59,638 bases of DNA from an uncultured Gammaproteobacteria bacterium (GCA_947259705.1 CAMYNL010000019.1:1-59638), one strand, 5' to 3'. Shown: positions 17,947 through 27,108, counted from the stretch's first letter. Notes: generated by a model from the sequence alone, not told the origin. Translations and numbers: made by a program.

Positions 17947-18528
17947 ATGCTTTACAAGCTGCCGGCCCTGCTGGGCATTATGCGCAGCCGTGGTATCGCC
18001 CGGCGGTATTTCGTGGTCAACGGTTTCGACGGGGCGCTGACCATGCTGGGACTCATCACCGGTTTTCAGCTCAGTCAGAGCGTGGACCTGGTGGTGGTAA
18101 TCAACGCCTGCCTGGGTGTCGCTATCGCCCTGGGTATGAGCGGAGTGAGCAGCGCCTATATCAGCGAGTCGGCGGAGAAGCGCAAGGAGCTGCGGGAACT
18201 GGAACAGGCAATGATTACGGACTTGGGGGAATCAGACTACGGACAGGCGACGCGCTGGCTGCCTTTCGTTATCGCCCTGGTCAACGGGCTGGCCCCCTTC
18301 CTCATCGCCGTGCTGATCATCATCCCTCTGTGGCTGGGCCATTGGTCGGTGGCTCTGCCGATCGCTCCCCTGGCGGCGTCGCAGTTGATGGCGCTGGTGA
18401 CGGTTTTTCTGATCGGCGTATTTCTCGGCCGGGTGAGCGGCACCATGTGGATATGGGCCGGGCTGCGCACCCTCGCCGTGGCCGCGGCAACGATGCTGCT
18501 CATCGCCTTACTTAGCCCACGGATTTGA
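17947..18528 (+). CDS. VIT1/CCC1-like integral membrane protein (TIGR00267 type)
   Basis: A 193-residue protein with about five membrane spans. The segment GFDGALTMLGLITGF near residue 27 and the following MSGVSSAYISESAEKRKELRELE are typical of the vacuolar iron transporter/CCC1 superfamily. The acidic cytosolic metal-binding extension of plant VIT1 is reduced to a short helix. Iron or manganese transport is the superfamily role. Adjacent DUF211 (17662-17940) supports a two-component function and recalls archaeal gene order. Horizontal acquisition from archaea is possible but unproven. Confidence 0.82.
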   Translation: MLYKLPALLGIMRSRGIARRYFVVNGFDGALTMLGLITGFQLSQSVDLVVVINACLGVAIALGMSGVSSAYISESAEKRKELRELEQAMITDLGESDYGQATRWLPFVIALVNGLAPFLIAVLIIIPLWLGHWSVALPIAPLAASQLMALVTVFLIGVFLGRVSGTMWIWAGLRTLAVAAATMLLIALLSPRI

Positions 18529-18600
18529 TGGTGTTCGATCATTGACGGTCGGTACCTGCTGGTAAGCGGCCGGCTCGGCCGGCATGCCGTGATTTATCTC

Positions 18601-18614
18601 TTGATTTGAATCAA
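18601..18614 (+). promoter_or_regulatory. Perfect FNR/ANR-type box before the BCAM0308-family gene
   Basis: TTGATTTGAATCAA matches the consensus TTGAT-N4-ATCAA at all ten defined positions and is extended to CTTGAT/ATCAAG. Its centre is 81 nt before the ATG at 18689. A weak -10 (TATCGT, 18637-18642) would put a start site near 18649, giving the class II distance of about -41.5. Confidence 0.75.
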
Positions 18615-18688
18615 GGGGTACTGTGCGGGGCTGGTGTATCGTATTCGTAGTCAATTGCCAGCCGCATTGTGTCATTATGGAGGCGATC

Positions 18689-19198
18689 ATGGTAGGCACG
18701 AAAACGAAGACACACGCACCCAGTTCGAGGCCGGAACGGCATGACCGCCTGCTCAAGGAGCTGGACCACGACCCTTACCATTCCAAGGTCAAGCTCAAGG
18801 AACCCACCCGCTGTCCAGAATGCGGCGCGGTGTTCGCGCGCGGCCGCTGGTCCTGGGGCGATGCGCCGGCTGATGCGCGCGCGCATTCTTGTCCCGCCTG
18901 TCAGCGTATCAAGGACCGCGTGCCCGCGGCGTTTCTGAGTGTCAGAGGCGACTTTTTCGCCGCGCACCGCGACGAGATCTTGCACCTGATCGAGAACTAC
19001 GAGCAGCGTGAACGCATGGAGCACCCGCTGAAACGGATTATGGATCGTGAATCGATCGATGACGGCGTCATGATCAGCTTTACCGATGCGCACTTGGCCC
19101 GCGGCATCGGTAAGGCACTGCACGATGCCTACGAGGGTGACGTCGAATTTCAGTACGCCAAGGAAGACATCATGTTGCGGGTGGACTGGGTACGCTAA
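18689..19198 (+). CDS. BCAM0308 family zinc-knuckle protein
   Basis: A 169-residue protein of the BCAM0308 family, which is distantly related to the NMD3 N-terminus. Two CxxC zinc knuckles are visible, in RCPECGAVFARGRW and SCPACQRIKD, followed by a mixed alpha/beta domain (ISFTDAHLARGIGKALHDAY, MLRVDW). The namesake lies in the low-oxygen-activated locus of Burkholderia cenocepacia, which agrees with the FNR-type box upstream. GGAGG eight bases before ATG 18689 fixes the start. Function is unknown; a nucleic-acid or ribosome-related role at low oxygen is inference. Confidence 0.85.
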   Translation: MVGTKTKTHAPSSRPERHDRLLKELDHDPYHSKVKLKEPTRCPECGAVFARGRWSWGDAPADARAHSCPACQRIKDRVPAAFLSVRGDFFAAHRDEILHLIENYEQRERMEHPLKRIMDRESIDDGVMISFTDAHLARGIGKALHDAYEGDVEFQYAKEDIMLRVDWVR

Positions 19199-19343
19199 GC
19201 GGGAACCGCGCGCACCAGCGGTGGCGTCTTGGCAGGCGTGACGCCGCGAAGATGTGGCCAGATGCTGCGTCAGTCCTGTTCGCTATTGAGCGTGCCGTCA
19301 CCGGGCTGGCCGATCGCGGGCCTTGTCAGGAAGCGTTGTCGGG

Positions 19344-20372
19344 TTAAAGCGGCGCGGCCACCGACCTCAGGATGCGCTCCACCGCTGCGTAATCCACTTC
19401 ACCCCGCACCAGCCGCTGTCTCTCGTCATCGGTACAGAACACGAGTTCGCCGAGGACCTCGAGCCCACCGATAAGCCCGGTCATTTCCGGCGATCGCGAA
19501 TTTCGCGGATCACGCGGCACGAAGTAAAGGCTGATCTGGTCGGGTGAGTCGCCGGCGACGGCAATCACGTTGGCGGTCAGCAAAGCGGTGCCCGGGCGCG
19601 TGATCCAGGTTTCAAGCCAGCCGGTGGCGGCGTGCGCGACCTCCTTGGTAGTGCCGCGCCAGCAGGCGAAGTCCAGCGGATACATGTCCCTGACCTCCGG
19701 CCCCGCAACACAGGCGCCAGCGGCTGCCAGTTCCAGCGGATAGGGGCCATAATCCGCGGGGCGTTCCAGAAACTGGTAATGGAAATGCTGGGGTATGGAC
19801 GCGCCGGCGCCTTCGCCGTTGTAGAACCCGATCCAACCGGGAAGACGTGCTGCGAGCCGCGCCAGGTCATTGATCACTGATGCCAGGCTCTTGCTGCAAC
19901 CGCTGCCATTGTGGCGCCAGGCCTGGGGCAGGTGATCGCGGGTGGCGATCACGGCATGACAAGGCAGCAGTGGATAGGGATTCATCCAGGCAATGTAATC
20001 ATGGCCATTCAGTTCAATGTCCTGCCCCAATTCGACGCCCTCCTGCTGCCACTGGATGTTCTGGGGGCAAAGAAAACAGCCATTGTTGACGCTGATGGCC
20101 CCGGGCGGTGGCTCGTGTCGCCCCGCGCCGGCAAAGCGCTGCGCCCGGCGCGGATTGAACTGGGCCGCGAAATAACGTTCGGGCCGCATCGGGTCCGGAA
20201 AGATGAGACGCAGCATGGACCGCAGGTCGTCGCGTATGAAACCCTGGGCGAGCTGTTGCAGCCTCAGCGCATGCAGGGCCGCGCCCGGCCCGCCCGCGGC
20301 GCCTACGGCATGCAGTTTGCGGTTCAGGTCGGTCCAGACTTCACGGTATTTGCGCAAGTCGAGATCGTGCAT
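19344..20372 (-). CDS. HIT-superfamily nucleotidyl transferase/phosphorylase-like protein
   Basis: A 342-residue protein. The central signature GAGASIPQHFHYQFLERP resembles the HxHxQ nucleophile motif of Ap4A phosphorylase and GDP-hexose phosphorylases (GASxxHxHxQ). LCPQNI with a preceding NNGCF may be a Cys pair for metal. NPYPLLPCHAVIATRDHLPQ is typical of the N-terminal half of the GalT/HIT fold. It is divergent from a uridine-kinase-like gene and near a glycosyltransferase and glgC, which suggests work on a sugar nucleotide such as ADP- or GDP-hexose. The exact reaction is not determined. Confidence 0.7.
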   Translation of the reverse strand: MHDLDLRKYREVWTDLNRKLHAVGAAGGPGAALHALRLQQLAQGFIRDDLRSMLRLIFPDPMRPERYFAAQFNPRRAQRFAGAGRHEPPPGAISVNNGCFLCPQNIQWQQEGVELGQDIELNGHDYIAWMNPYPLLPCHAVIATRDHLPQAWRHNGSGCSKSLASVINDLARLAARLPGWIGFYNGEGAGASIPQHFHYQFLERPADYGPYPLELAAAGACVAGPEVRDMYPLDFACWRGTTKEVAHAATGWLETWITRPGTALLTANVIAVAGDSPDQISLYFVPRDPRNSRSPEMTGLIGGLEVLGELVFCTDDERQRLVRGEVDYAAVERILRSVAAPL

Positions 20373-20479
20373 GGCTTGCTCGGATTACAACAGACGTTTG
20401 GTATACTCGGCGCCCCCAACGCAAATTATAAACTGATTTCGGCCATGCAATTCAAGCCCCTGGGTAGCAAAATTCGATC

Positions 20480-21130
20480 ATGAAAGGCGACTCAATTGTA
20501 ATCGAAAAGCATCACCGTGCCGCCGCCGCGGGGATTTGTGAGATTCTGCTGCCGGTGATTACCATGGGTGGGGGCAAGTTCGTCATCACGGTGGCGGGCG
20601 AGTCAGGCAGCGGTAAATCAGAGACGGCCGCGGCTATCGCCGAGCGGCTGGCGCAGGATGGCGTCGACAGCTTTATCTTCCAGCAGGACGACTATTTCGT
20701 TCACCCGCCGAAGAGCAACGACCGGGTGCGGCGGGAAGATATCGGCTGGGTGGGGCCCCAGGAGGTGAAGCTGGACCTCATGGATGAGCACTTGGCGCAG
20801 TTCCGTGCCGGCGCCGTGCTAATCGACAAGCCCCTGGTTATCTACGAGGAAGACCAGGTGGACCGGGAACAGGCGAACACCGGTGGTGCCCGGGTGGCGA
20901 TCGCGGAGGGCACCTACACCACCTTGCTCGACAACGCCGACTGCCATGTTTTTATTGACCGCAGTTATGAACAGACCCGGGCCCACCGGGAAAAGCGGCG
21001 CCGCCACGATTCTGAGCTGGATCCCTTTATCGACCGCGTTCTGGCCATAGAGCACGACATCATCGCCACCCACAAGCAGCGTGCACAGCTGATTGTGAAC
21101 GCGAACTATTCGGTCTCCCGGGCCGGATAG
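20480..21130 (+). CDS. Uridine-kinase-like P-loop ATPase
   Basis: Walker A is GESGSGKSETA at about residues 40-50, followed by QQDDYFVHPPKSND, a typical uridine/phosphoribulokinase substrate loop. EGTYTTLLDNADCHVFID corresponds to the Walker B region, and TRAHREKRRRHD gives the lid arginines. The 216-residue length is close to Udk. The N-terminal extension (IEKHHRAAAAGICEILLPVI) is unlike canonical Udk, so it belongs to a divergent subfamily whose substrate may be a sugar or another nucleoside. It is followed 14 nt later by the glycosyltransferase gene with which it is probably co-transcribed. Confidence 0.75.
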   Translation: MKGDSIVIEKHHRAAAAGICEILLPVITMGGGKFVITVAGESGSGKSETAAAIAERLAQDGVDSFIFQQDDYFVHPPKSNDRVRREDIGWVGPQEVKLDLMDEHLAQFRAGAVLIDKPLVIYEEDQVDREQANTGGARVAIAEGTYTTLLDNADCHVFIDRSYEQTRAHREKRRRHDSELDPFIDRVLAIEHDIIATHKQRAQLIVNANYSVSRAG

Positions 21131-21144
21131 GGAGGACCTGTTCC

Positions 21145-22566
21145 ATGCATGTCGCGTTCCTGAATCCACAGGGGAACTTCGACCGCAACGACTCCTATCT
21201 CACTGAGCACTCGGACTTCGGCGGGCAGCTGGTCTACGTCAAGGAGCTGTCCCTGGCGCTGGCGCGCATGGGCGTGCGGGTCGACATTGTCACCCGTTGG
21301 ATAGATGACCCGCAGTGGCCGGGGTTCGCGCAGCGCGAGGATGCCTACGACGATTCGCCGGACGAATTGCGGATCCTGCGCGTACCCTGCGGCGGGCCGC
21401 GGTTCCTGGCAAAGGAGCTGTTGTGGCCCCACCTTCCGGAGTTCGTTGACCAACTGCTGCAGTTCTACGGTGCGGTCAGGCCTGACTACCTGACCTCACA
21501 CTACGCCGACGGTGGCTACTGCGCGGCTTTGATGCAGCAGGCGACAGGACTCGGCTTTACTTTCACCGGCCACTCCCTCGGTGCCCAGAAGCTGGACAAG
21601 CTTGGCATGACGGCCGCCAACAGCGGTCAGTTCGAGCAGTGCTTCCACTTCTCACGCCGCATCGATGCGGAGCGGCTGGCCATGCAGCGCGCCGATACCA
21701 TCATCACCTCCACCAGCCAGGAGCGTTTCGAGCAATACGGTCATCCTCTGTACCGGGGCGCCGTGGACACCACGGACGACGGCCGCTTTTGCGTGGTGCC
21801 GCCGGGGGTCAACACCGAGGTATTTAATGATGAACCGAACCCCCGGGATGACGCGTTGCACCGCGTGCTGGAGAGACAGACCGGCGAAACCAGCGGGCCC
21901 TGGATCGTGGTGTCGAGCCGGCTGGACGAAAAGAAAAACATAGGCGGCGTGGTGGAGGCCTATGCAAGGTCTCAGGCTCTGCAGGACCAAGCGCGTCTCG
22001 CTCTGTTCGTGCGTGGTCTGGATGATCCGTTTTCTCGCATCGACACGCTGCCGGGTCCCGAGCGGGCGGTGCTGCAGCCCATGCTGGAGCGGATCGAGCA
22101 GGCCGAAGTGCGCGAACGGGTGCGGTTCTTCAACATCCAGTCGCAGCGGGATCTGGCCGCCGCCTATCGCTTCTTTGCCCGCCGCGGATCGGTGTTCGTG
22201 CTGAGTTCTTTCTATGAGCCGTTCGGGCTGGCGCCCATCGAGGCCGCCGCCTGCGGTCTCGCGGTGGTGGCGACCCGGCACGGCGGACCCACGGAGATCT
22301 TCGCCGACGGCTCGGCGGTGCTGGTTGATCCTTTCGATGCCGGCAACATTGCCGACGGCATTGCCAGCGCGCTGGGCGATCAGCAACGCCTGGCGGCGGC
22401 GGGCAAGCGGCGCGTCAGGACCCGCTACACCTGGCAACAGACAGCCCGCGGCTACCTGCAGGCCATCGAGGACAAGCTGGGTCGGCCACGGCCGGAACAG
22501 GGAGTGGTCGGGGAACTAGACGCTACAGCGCGCATCGCCGAGTACCTGGAAACAAGCCGGTCTTGA
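21145..22566 (+). CDS. GT4 glycosyltransferase, sucrose-phosphate-synthase-like
   Basis: A GT-B retaining glycosyltransferase of 473 residues. The N-terminal donor-clade motif HSDFGGQLVYVKELSLALA and TGHSLGAQKLDKL are typical of sucrose-phosphate synthase and mannosylfructose-phosphate synthase. The C-terminal donor site shows SRLDEKKNIGGVVEAYA and the E-x7-E motif in SFYEPFGLAPIEAAACG. No phosphatase domain is fused. The likely product is sucrose-6-phosphate or a related disaccharide phosphate, made from UDP- or ADP-glucose. The tail-to-tail glgC gene, only 4 nt away, makes ADP-glucose a plausible donor. Confidence 0.8.
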   Translation: MHVAFLNPQGNFDRNDSYLTEHSDFGGQLVYVKELSLALARMGVRVDIVTRWIDDPQWPGFAQREDAYDDSPDELRILRVPCGGPRFLAKELLWPHLPEFVDQLLQFYGAVRPDYLTSHYADGGYCAALMQQATGLGFTFTGHSLGAQKLDKLGMTAANSGQFEQCFHFSRRIDAERLAMQRADTIITSTSQERFEQYGHPLYRGAVDTTDDGRFCVVPPGVNTEVFNDEPNPRDDALHRVLERQTGETSGPWIVVSSRLDEKKNIGGVVEAYARSQALQDQARLALFVRGLDDPFSRIDTLPGPERAVLQPMLERIEQAEVRERVRFFNIQSQRDLAAAYRFFARRGSVFVLSSFYEPFGLAPIEAAACGLAVVATRHGGPTEIFADGSAVLVDPFDAGNIADGIASALGDQQRLAAAGKRRVRTRYTWQQTARGYLQAIEDKLGRPRPEQGVVGELDATARIAEYLETSRS

Positions 22567-22570
22567 AGCG

Positions 22571-23857
22571 TCAGCTGGCGGGCATCATGTGCGGGAGGTA
22601 TTGCCGCTCCTGGCCCAGCATGGACCGGTTCACCACCACCACACCACCCGGGGAGCGGTAGAACCGTTCCTCGTCGGCGGCCGGGTCCTCGCCAATGATG
22701 GTATTCGGCGGCACCACGCAGCCATTATCGAGGATCACGCGGGAAAGACGTGAACCCTCACCGATGTAGCAGTCCGGCAACGCAAGCACCCCGTTCAAGC
22801 TACAACTTGCGCCGACGCGGGTGTTGGAAAACAGCAGCGAGCGCCTTATCGATGAGTCATATATTAGGCAGCCGCCGCTGACCATGGAATCCACCATCAG
22901 GCAGGTCTTGTCGGGACCCTGGTCATTGAACTTGGCGGGCGGGAGCTGCGCCTGGTAAGTGAATATGGGCCATTCTGAGGAGTAAATGTCGAGTGGCGGA
23001 TTGGCATCCACGAGTTCCGTGTTGGCGGTGTAATAGGCGTCCACGGTGCCCACGTCGCGCCAGTAATCCGCGTTGAGGCCCTGCGCGCCTAGGGCGAAGG
23101 CCTGGAGTTTGTCGCCGGCATCCACGGCAAAGGGAATGATGTCCTTGCCAAAGTCATGACTGGAGCCATACAGGTCCGCGTCGCGTATCAGCTCCTGAGC
23201 AAGATAGTCGGTGCTGTATATGTAGATGCCCATGCTGGCCAGTGCGTGGGCGGAGTCGCCCGGGATCGGCTTGGGCGCCTTGGGCTTTTCCTCGAAGCCC
23301 GTTATGCGTCCCGCTCTGTCTATCTGCATGACGCCGAACTCCGTGGCATCAGACAGTGGTACCGCGTTGCAGGCGACCGTCACGTCGGCGCCGGACTCGA
23401 CATGCGCCGCCAGCATCTCCCCGTAGTCCATCTTGTAGATGTGGTCACCGGCCAGAATAACGACGAACTCCGGATTGTGCGACTGGATGATGTCCAGGCT
23501 CTGGAACACGGCGTCCGCGGTTCCCTGGTACCAGGATTCGTCCTCCAGCCACTGTTGGGCCGGTATCAGCTCGATGAATTCACCGTGCTCGGTGTTCAGG
23601 CTGTTCCAGCCCTCCATCAGGTGCCGGATCAGTGAATGGGACTTGTACTGGGTCAGCACGCTGATGCGCCGGATCCCCGAGTTCAGGCAGTTGGAGAGGG
23701 CGAAATCGATGATCCGAAACTTACCACCGAAAGGCACCGCAGGCTTGGCGCGCCAATCGGTGAGCATCTTCAACCTCGATCCGCGACCGCCTGCCAGTAT
23801 CAGGGCCAGCGTGCGGCGGGTGAGTCGGCTTACGAATCTGGCACTGGATGCCGGCAT
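22571..23857 (-). CDS. glgC: Glucose-1-phosphate adenylyltransferase
   Basis: GlgC makes ADP-glucose from ATP and glucose-1-phosphate for glycogen or related glucan synthesis. Key segments are LILAGGRGSRLKMLTDWRAKPA, PFGGKFRIIDFALSN, WYQGTADAV, ILAGDHIYKMDY, and FEEKP with the nearby glucose-1-phosphate site. The C-terminal left-handed beta-helix (CLIYDSSIRRSLLFSNTRVG) carries the oligomer and allosteric surface. Length is 428 residues. No other glycogen genes are in view, so its ADP-glucose may also feed the adjacent sucrose-phosphate-synthase-like enzyme. Confidence 0.95.
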   Translation of the reverse strand: MPASSARFVSRLTRRTLALILAGGRGSRLKMLTDWRAKPAVPFGGKFRIIDFALSNCLNSGIRRISVLTQYKSHSLIRHLMEGWNSLNTEHGEFIELIPAQQWLEDESWYQGTADAVFQSLDIIQSHNPEFVVILAGDHIYKMDYGEMLAAHVESGADVTVACNAVPLSDATEFGVMQIDRAGRITGFEEKPKAPKPIPGDSAHALASMGIYIYSTDYLAQELIRDADLYGSSHDFGKDIIPFAVDAGDKLQAFALGAQGLNADYWRDVGTVDAYYTANTELVDANPPLDIYSSEWPIFTYQAQLPPAKFNDQGPDKTCLMVDSMVSGGCLIYDSSIRRSLLFSNTRVGASCSLNGVLALPDCYIGEGSRLSRVILDNGCVVPPNTIIGEDPAADEERFYRSPGGVVVVNRSMLGQERQYLPHMMPAS

Positions 23858-23977
23858 GTCAGGAAGGAGTCAACACTTGAAAAAAAGCTGCAACGACCTT
23901 GTCGAGTACGAGAATCGGTAGATAGTGTAGCATAGGTTCCTGACTCGTCTCGCCCGCGCATTGACACTCTGGAAATC

Positions 23978-24517
23978 ATGCTTGATCGAACTCGAAGGTG
24001 CCTATGGTTGCTGGTCGTGTGGGTCGCCGGCTGCACCGGGATCCCCGACGGCCTAACCGCGGTTGGCGGGTTTGACGTCGAGCGTTATCTCGGCACCTGG
24101 TACGAGATCGCGCGGCTGGACCACTCTTTCGAACGCGGACTGAGCAAGGTCACCGCCAGCTATGCATGGCGCGACGATGGCGGTATCCGGGTAATCAACA
24201 AGGGCTATGACCGCGAGGCCGGAAAATGGAAACAGGTCGAAGGTAAGGCCTTTTTCGTCGGCGACCCGGACCTCGGGCGTCTGAAGGTGTCTTTCTTCGG
24301 ACCGTTTTACGGTGGCTACAACGTCATTGACCTGGACAAACAGAGCTACTCCTACGCGCTGGTCTGCGGCCCCGACCGCTCCTACCTGTGGATACTGGCG
24401 CGCAGCCCGGTGCTGGACGAAAAGGTGCTGCAGGATCTGGTCGCTGCCGCTGCCGCGGCCGGCTTTGCCACCGACCAGCTGATCTACGTAGACCATGCCC
24501 CCGGGCCGGCGCCGTGA
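23978..24517 (+). CDS. blc: Outer-membrane lipocalin (Blc-like lipoprotein)
   Basis: A 179-residue lipoprotein. The signal peptide has lipobox VAGC, so Cys19 is the likely lipidated residue. The mature part carries the lipocalin kernel FDVERYLGTWYEIARLDHSFERGL, and YALVCGPDRSYLWILARSP matches the second and third structurally conserved regions of bacterial lipocalin Blc. It probably binds lysophospholipid or fatty acid at the outer membrane. It is convergent with the slipin gene with 34 nt between stops. Confidence 0.92.
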   Translation: MLDRTRRCLWLLVVWVAGCTGIPDGLTAVGGFDVERYLGTWYEIARLDHSFERGLSKVTASYAWRDDGGIRVINKGYDREAGKWKQVEGKAFFVGDPDLGRLKVSFFGPFYGGYNVIDLDKQSYSYALVCGPDRSYLWILARSPVLDEKVLQDLVAAAAAAGFATDQLIYVDHAPGPAP

Positions 24518-24551
24518 CGGCGACCCCTCGACGCGCGGCGGCGCACAGCCC

Positions 24552-25322
24552 CTAGCCCCCGGCAGGCTTGCCGCGCCCTCCCAGCGCCTCGGCGGCGTGC
24601 AGCAGCTCAATCGGGAATGGAAAGAAGATGGTCTGGTTGTGTTCGTGGGACATGTCCACCATCGTCTGCAGATATCGCAGCGTAATGGCATCCGGCTGCT
24701 GCTGCAGGATGCTGGCGGCCTCGGTGAGCTTGTGCGAGGCCTGCAGCTCACCTTCGGCCGCGATCACCTTGGCGCGCCGCATGCGCTCGGCTTCCGCCTG
24801 CTTCGCGATTGCCCGGATCATGCTCTCGTCCAGGTCCACGTGCTTGATCTCGACGTTGGCGACCTTGATGCCCCAGGCGTCGGTCTGCTTGTCCAGGATT
24901 TCCTGTATGTCGGCGTTGAGGTTTTCGCGTTCCGACAGCATTTCGTCAAGCTCATGCTGGCCCAGCACCGAGCGCAGTGTGGTCTGCGCGAGCTGGCTGG
25001 TAGCGGCGTGGAAGTCTTCCACCTGGATGATGGCTTTGTCAGGGTCGACCACCCGGAAGTAGACCACCGCATTGACCTTGACCGAGACGTTGTCCTTGGA
25101 GATGACGTCCTGGGTGGGCACGTCCAGCACCCGGGTGCGCAGGTCCACTCGCACCATCTGCTGGATCGGCGGGATGATGATGACCAGCCCCGGGCCCTTG
25201 ACGGACTGGAAGCGGCCGAGAAAGAACACCACACCCCGTTCGTACTCCCGCAGGATGTTGATGACGAAATAGCCGATCACGAAAACCGCAATGATCGGGA
25301 ACAGGTAATAGGCACTCATCAT
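24552..25322 (-). CDS. Slipin (SPFH-domain stomatin homologue)
   Basis: A 256-residue membrane-anchored SPFH protein. The N-terminal hairpin or single span ([20 protein letters not shown]) leads to [20 protein letters not shown], then the SPFH/band-7 domain with [26 protein letters not shown] and a C-terminal coiled region rich in Glu/Ala/Arg. Slipins form oligomeric rings in membrane microdomains. It begins 3 nt after nfeD, its standard partner. The NfeD protease of Pyrococcus cleaves the stomatin C-terminus, which suggests the same relationship here. Confidence 0.93.
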   Translation of the reverse strand: MMSAYYLFPIIAVFVIGYFVINILREYERGVVFFLGRFQSVKGPGLVIIIPPIQQMVRVDLRTRVLDVPTQDVISKDNVSVKVNAVVYFRVVDPDKAIIQVEDFHAATSQLAQTTLRSVLGQHELDEMLSERENLNADIQEILDKQTDAWGIKVANVEIKHVDLDESMIRAIAKQAEAERMRRAKVIAAEGELQASHKLTEAASILQQQPDAITLRYLQTMVDMSHEHNQTIFFPFPIELLHAAEALGGRGKPAGG

Positions 25323-25325
25323 GAT

Positions 25326-26726
25326 CTAATTCTCCTTCGTCAAGGGTTCGACGACCAGCGTCAACCCGTCTATGGTTGTCACCTTTACCTGCTGACCCCT
25401 GGCGATTCGCTCTGCTGATCTTGCAGACCAGGATTCCCCATGGATTTGGATCCGGCCGCTGCCGGTAAACTCATCCATTGCCTCGCCCACGCTGCCGATC
25501 AGTTCCTCCCTGCCGCTGACCACCGCCCGCCGCCGTTGCCTCACCGCCAGGGTGATGATGCTGAACACGAACAGCGCGGTCACCGCGGTGACCGTCACGA
25601 TCAAGGGCACAGACAACTGGAAGGCTTCCACCTCGGTATCCATCAGGATCAGCGAGCCCACGATAAAGGCGATGCCCCCGCCTATGCCCATGGCGCCGAA
25701 ACTGGGCATGAACAGCTCTCCGATCATCAGCGCGATGCCGAGCAGGATCAGGGCGACACCGGCATAGTTGACCGGCAGCACCTGGAAGGCATACAGGGCC
25801 AGCAGCAGGCAGACCGCACCGGTGACGCCGGGAAAGATGCTGCCCGGATTGGATAGTTCGAAGAACAGGCCATATACACCCAACAGCATCAGCACGTAGG
25901 CGACGTTGGGATTGGTGATGATGCCGAGCAGTTTGCTGCGCCAGTCGGGCATGACGGTTTCGACGCTTAGCGATTCGGTATCGAGCACCTTGGGGTTGTC
26001 GGCCACTTCCACTTCGCGGCCATGGATCTGTGTCAGCAGGTCATCGACATCCCTGGCGACGACGTCGATCACACCCTGGTCCAGGGCTTCGACAGCGGTC
26101 AGGCTTGCCGCCTCGCGCACGGCCTTTTCCGCCCAGTCGACATTCCGTCCACGCATTCTGGCCAGCCCCTTGATGTAGGCCACCGCGTCGTTGACCGCCT
26201 TGCGTTCCATGGCGGTGGCCGGTTCTGGTGCCGAGTCGCTCTTTTCCTCGTCATCGTCGGCGTTGTCGTCAGCCGGTTTCCGGGGACTGCCCAGTCCACC
26301 CGGGCTGAGGCTTACCGGGGTGGCGGCGCCAAGGTTGGTGGCGGGCGCCATGGCGGCAATATGACTCGCGTAAAGTATATAGGTACCGGCGCTGGCGGCG
26401 CGGGAACCGGGCGGCGCGACATAGGTGGCCACGGGCACTGCGCTGGCAAGAATCTTGCGGATGATGTCGCGCATGGACGAGTCCAGTCCGCCCGGGGTGT
26501 TGACACGGATGATAACCAGCGACGCGCCGGAGGCCTCAGCATCCTCGATGCCGCGTATAATGAAATCGCTGGATGCCGGCCCGATGATGCCGTCCACTTC
26601 CAGCAGCAGGGCCTGTTCAGGATCGGCGCGGGCACCGGATTGGCAAACCGCCAGCAGCATCACCATGGCCAAAACCGCCATGCTCGGCCTGGATGCTGGA
26701 TGCCGTCGAAAAGCCACCACGTTCAT
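25326..26726 (-). CDS. nfeD: NfeD membrane serine protease, ClpP-like
   Basis: A 466-residue long-form NfeD. A signal peptide ends near GARA, followed by a ClpP/SppA-like protease domain with VNTPGGLDSSMRDII, the nucleophile segment GSRAASAGTYI (serine in AASAG) and a general-base lysine expected in MERKAVNDAVAYI. Next come four to five membrane helices (residues about 260-400) and a C-terminal OB-fold domain (VGEAMDEFTGSGRIQIHGESW). An acidic linker (DDNADDDEEKSDS) interrupts the protease domain. It is co-transcribed upstream of slipin. Confidence 0.93.
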   Translation of the reverse strand: MNVVAFRRHPASRPSMAVLAMVMLLAVCQSGARADPEQALLLEVDGIIGPASSDFIIRGIEDAEASGASLVIIRVNTPGGLDSSMRDIIRKILASAVPVATYVAPPGSRAASAGTYILYASHIAAMAPATNLGAATPVSLSPGGLGSPRKPADDNADDDEEKSDSAPEPATAMERKAVNDAVAYIKGLARMRGRNVDWAEKAVREAASLTAVEALDQGVIDVVARDVDDLLTQIHGREVEVADNPKVLDTESLSVETVMPDWRSKLLGIITNPNVAYVLMLLGVYGLFFELSNPGSIFPGVTGAVCLLLALYAFQVLPVNYAGVALILLGIALMIGELFMPSFGAMGIGGGIAFIVGSLILMDTEVEAFQLSVPLIVTVTAVTALFVFSIITLAVRQRRRAVVSGREELIGSVGEAMDEFTGSGRIQIHGESWSARSAERIARGQQVKVTTIDGLTLVVEPLTKEN

Positions 26727-27108
26727 AAGGGATCACTTTAGTTGCTGTCACCATTATGCGACGCCCACCGGCACAATAAAACAGCCCAAATGCTATAGCT
26801 GGCGCGGTGATCGGCACCTGGGGGCTGATAAACGCCCAGATTGACTGGAATTCCCTGCAACGGCGCAGCGATGGCGAACACCGCGGCCCTGCGTCGCCAT
26901 GTTTCACGGCAGTCGGAAATCCCCGGATCGAAGGTCCTGTCGGCGTGGCATACACCGACGCCTGGTCTGCCTTCGGCGCCTGCCCCCAGGCTGCACCGCC
27001 GGCGACAGTCACCGCTCACTGCCAGTTTATTTGCAGTAGAATGGCGTCTCGTTACCGACTTTTGGTGCCTTCGCTCCGGTCGGCGGCACGCTCGATTTAT
27101 GCGATACC
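26727..27108. other. Intergenic region upstream of nfeD and of a small membrane protein gene
   Basis: 382 bases between divergent genes. No convincing coding frame, palindrome or consensus promoter was seen. It must contain the nfeD promoter (minus) and that of the 27109 gene (plus). Confidence 0.4.

Noticed and set aside
18566-18583. GC-rich palindrome GCCGGC-TC(G)-GCCGGC as a terminator
   Set aside because: No T tract follows and the arms are self-complementary by composition; not supported as an intrinsic terminator.
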